The notes under the pieces were generated by a model, which had not been told where the DNA came from, did no database searches, and saw only the letters and a program-made list of their open reading frames with translations. Shown in pieces: positions 61,990 through 64,000 of a stretch of 64,000 nucleotides of DNA. Both the position numbers and the translations under genes were made by a program. Origin of the DNA: Rugalucina vietnamica (Eukaryota; Mollusca; Bivalvia; Lucinida; Lucinidae); assembly GCA_964017185.1 (NCBI GenBank), contig OZ024874.1, positions 52,232,856-52,296,855 on the forward strand, written 5' to 3'. The first letter of the stretch is position 1, and every line of letters starts with the position of its first letter.

Positions 61990-62714
61990 CCCTTACCGCG
62001 CGTCAAAATATTTTACTGATTGGGTGCTCACCGCTGACAAAGTCGGAGCCATTTTGTGATTTTCTACTGTTAGTGTTTAAACCCATATAACTTCTTTCAC
62101 AAACAAGCTACATTGAAAAACCAAATAAGAGATCGAAAGGCCATTGAATTATCTATCAAATAAACCAAAAATTATAAATGGATGTCTGTGAATAATACTT
62201 GTAGCGATGACACAACAAGTCAACTTCGCCGAAAAAAATCAAAATTTCCATTTCAAATCTGTTACGAAAGCTAATTTCGTATGAAAAAAGATGATGACGG
62301 GAGATATTTCCAATTCAATTTACCTTATTCATATCCTCTGACATCCAAAACACAAGAAATCCTTGTCAAAGTCATTATTTTGAAGTAATATTCAACTTTT
62401 TATCACCCCCGTATCGGCAATATTTCCTGTGTCCGCCATTGCAAATTCATGAATGAAATCCAAAACGAAAGTAATATTTTATTGATTTCATTCCGCATAA
62501 CAAAAAATTCCATTATATGTTCCGTATAAACCTTACATATGCTCAGTACAGGGCCTATTGAGGAAGTCTCTGTATTATAAAATGGGTCCTCCCATAATTC
62601 CTCGGTCAGACTCGATCGAAAACGAAAGTAGGGAGAAAAACGACTTCAGTTGTTTGCCGCGTTGACAGACCTTACATTCGGGTACGACTTTAGTCGTTCA
62701 CCGCGCGGCAAGGG
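61990..62714. mobile_element. piggyBac-like MITE with TTAA duplication
   Basis: Termini CCCTTACCGCGCG and, inverted, CCCTTGCCGCGCG, flanked by TTAA at 61986-61989 and 62715-62718. CCCTT termini with a TTAA target are the piggyBac signature. At 725 bp with no transposase ORF, it is non-autonomous. Confidence 0.8.
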
Positions 62715-63004
62715 TTAATCATTTTTTCTTGTGTAGATTTTTTGTTTTGCACTTTAAAGCTTTGTAGATGATGAAATGCATATCAATGTGTTTTGTATTA
62801 AGAAAACTTCTAGGCCATAGGGGCTCATAATTCAAACTATTTTTTTTTTTTTTATATAAAAACCACAAAAATTCACTTATTCATTTCCTATTTTCTGAAC
62901 ATGACAAAACTCAAATTTTATAGCTACTATTGGTTATTGGATAGCAACAATTGATCAATGAAAATACATTGAACCCCTATAGCAAAATCAGCTCATCAAT
63001 TTAC

Positions 63005-63294
63005 ATCATGAAAACAATCATGTCCGTGTAATGTATACCCCCTTGAAACCCACTTTTTATGTAGCAAAACTGGGGTATGTGTGGGTATACCTATTTTTCT
63101 TATTTTTGCTTCAAAACATAGATTGTGGGTACTCATTAGAACCGCCTCGGCCCCTCACCGAGGCGGTTCTAACATGTACCCACAATCTATGTTTTGAGCA
63201 AAAATAAGAAAGATATCTTTTTTTTTTTTTTTAATTTTCAACTTTTAAAGCTCAACAAATCTCTGTTCATTGCATGGGCAAGTTTTCGTAATGA
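63005..63294. mobile_element. Family A foldback MITE
   Basis: Core CCTCGGCCCCTCACCGAGG, both arms and ends (CATCATGAAAAC... and GTTTTCGTAATGATC). Confidence 0.85.
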
Positions 63295-63814
63295 TCTAAA
63301 ACCAAGTAGGGGAAATCATTTCAAATGTAGCTTTAAAATTTCTTTTTAGCATTTCCCAAAGGAAGATTTGGAGATAATTTTTTTCATCTTCTTTGGAGAT
63401 AATTTTTTTCAAGTGGTTAACCAATACTCAGTTTGCAGCCTTCCACCAGCAACTGACAAGTAAAAAATGTGCTGGATTTTTTACTTTAAACTTCTCATTA
63501 CAAGTTAAGACCACAAAAGTAATTGATTTGTACCCCATGCAGCTGGTTGTCCCTTTTATCTGATCAGCCTAAAAGTTGAGGCGGGGTCAAGTACTGAGAT
63601 CTGATGTTAGTCAGGTGGTCAGTCAATTTTCATCTTATTTATGATTACCAGTAGTCACCTTAAAGCTAGTAAATTATTGATGGGGGGTAAAATTTTAATG
63701 AGGTTGTCAAAATTTGACACTTTCTTAATAATAAATACTGGATAACAAGGTTGAGGTTTTAAACAGCAAATGCATAATCACCAATTTGGATGCATTCACC
63801 AATTCTTTGGAAGC

Positions 63815-64000
63815 CTCCATGGTACAGTAGTAATGTTACTCGCCTTGTAATCCAGGGGTCCCATGTTCGATCCTGAGCTTCTCCAGTTTGTCAGATGAGA
63901 GTATAAATCGAGGTCCCGTCTCCTTATGATCTTAGCTGTTGCTGGGATGTAAACCCCAAATCAACTGACCAACAAATTCGAACCCACTGACAACTGCTAT
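63815..64000 (+). mobile_element. tRNA-derived SINE (family S2), runs to window edge
   Basis: Box A-like TAGTAATGTTACTCGCC and box B-like TGTTCGATCCT are followed by the same body and the tail TCAACTGACCAACAAATTCG as the copy at 18735-18907. Confidence 0.75.

Larger units (their letters stand above)
58325..63000. other. NAV upstream intron (probable)
   Basis: It holds the B, piggyBac-like, hairpin and microsatellite features listed separately. No further NAV exon is recognised between 57239 and 64000. Confidence 0.4.

Overview
The window looks like animal nuclear DNA: genes split by GT-AG introns, AT-rich introns of up to about 23 kb, tRNA-derived SINEs, a 5'-truncated LINE, many short inverted-repeat (MITE-like) elements and very long microsatellites. 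The repeat types, especially the ~455 bp monomer arrays ending in a GAC-rich satellite and a GAGCTCACCT-type end, are of a kind I associate with bivalve molluscs. The species cannot be fixed from the sequence, and 'bivalve' is an inference.

One gene dominates. A neuron navigator (NAV/UNC-53/sickie family) gene is read on the minus strand across most of the window. I can place eight exons or exon candidates, in transcript order 57226-57078, 52751-50267, 27478-25782, 25070-25018, 21237-21214, 17604-17530, and then two candidate cassettes at 16725-16690 and 8100-7900. The first six join in one continuous frame (1 + 1494 codons) with matching splice phases and carry NAV landmarks: LDKFKLFN, GYMSDGDILKK...NSGYMSEGG, FDDSSSISSG, the STAEEK segment and an IRKLKRELE coiled coil. 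The N-terminal part (including a calponin-homology domain, if present) lies upstream, beyond 64000. The C-terminal AAA+ part lies downstream, below position 1.

A separate ORF with its own start (40722-39758) sits inside the 22.8 kb intron. It ends in a splice donor whose phase matches exon 27478-25782, so it looks like an alternative first exon of a short NAV isoform. A second small complete ORF (3399-2995) lies near the left end.

The rest is mostly mobile or repetitive DNA. There are about 18 copies of a hairpin MITE-like family (called B here), 8 of a foldback family (A), 3 of a third (E), two tRNA-SINE families, a LINE 3' end with an 8 bp target-site duplication, a TTAA-flanked piggyBac-like MITE, a mariner-like element nested in a 37 bp-TIR element, and a 1.1 kb TIR element inserted in a minisatellite. 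There is also a perfect (GATA)n array of about 2954 bp. Several elements sit within 12-45 nt of splice sites. Several B copies, and one A copy, are flanked by direct duplications of variable length (12-36 bp), which does not fit simple cut-and-paste transposition. Coordinates of repeat copies are approximate at the edges.
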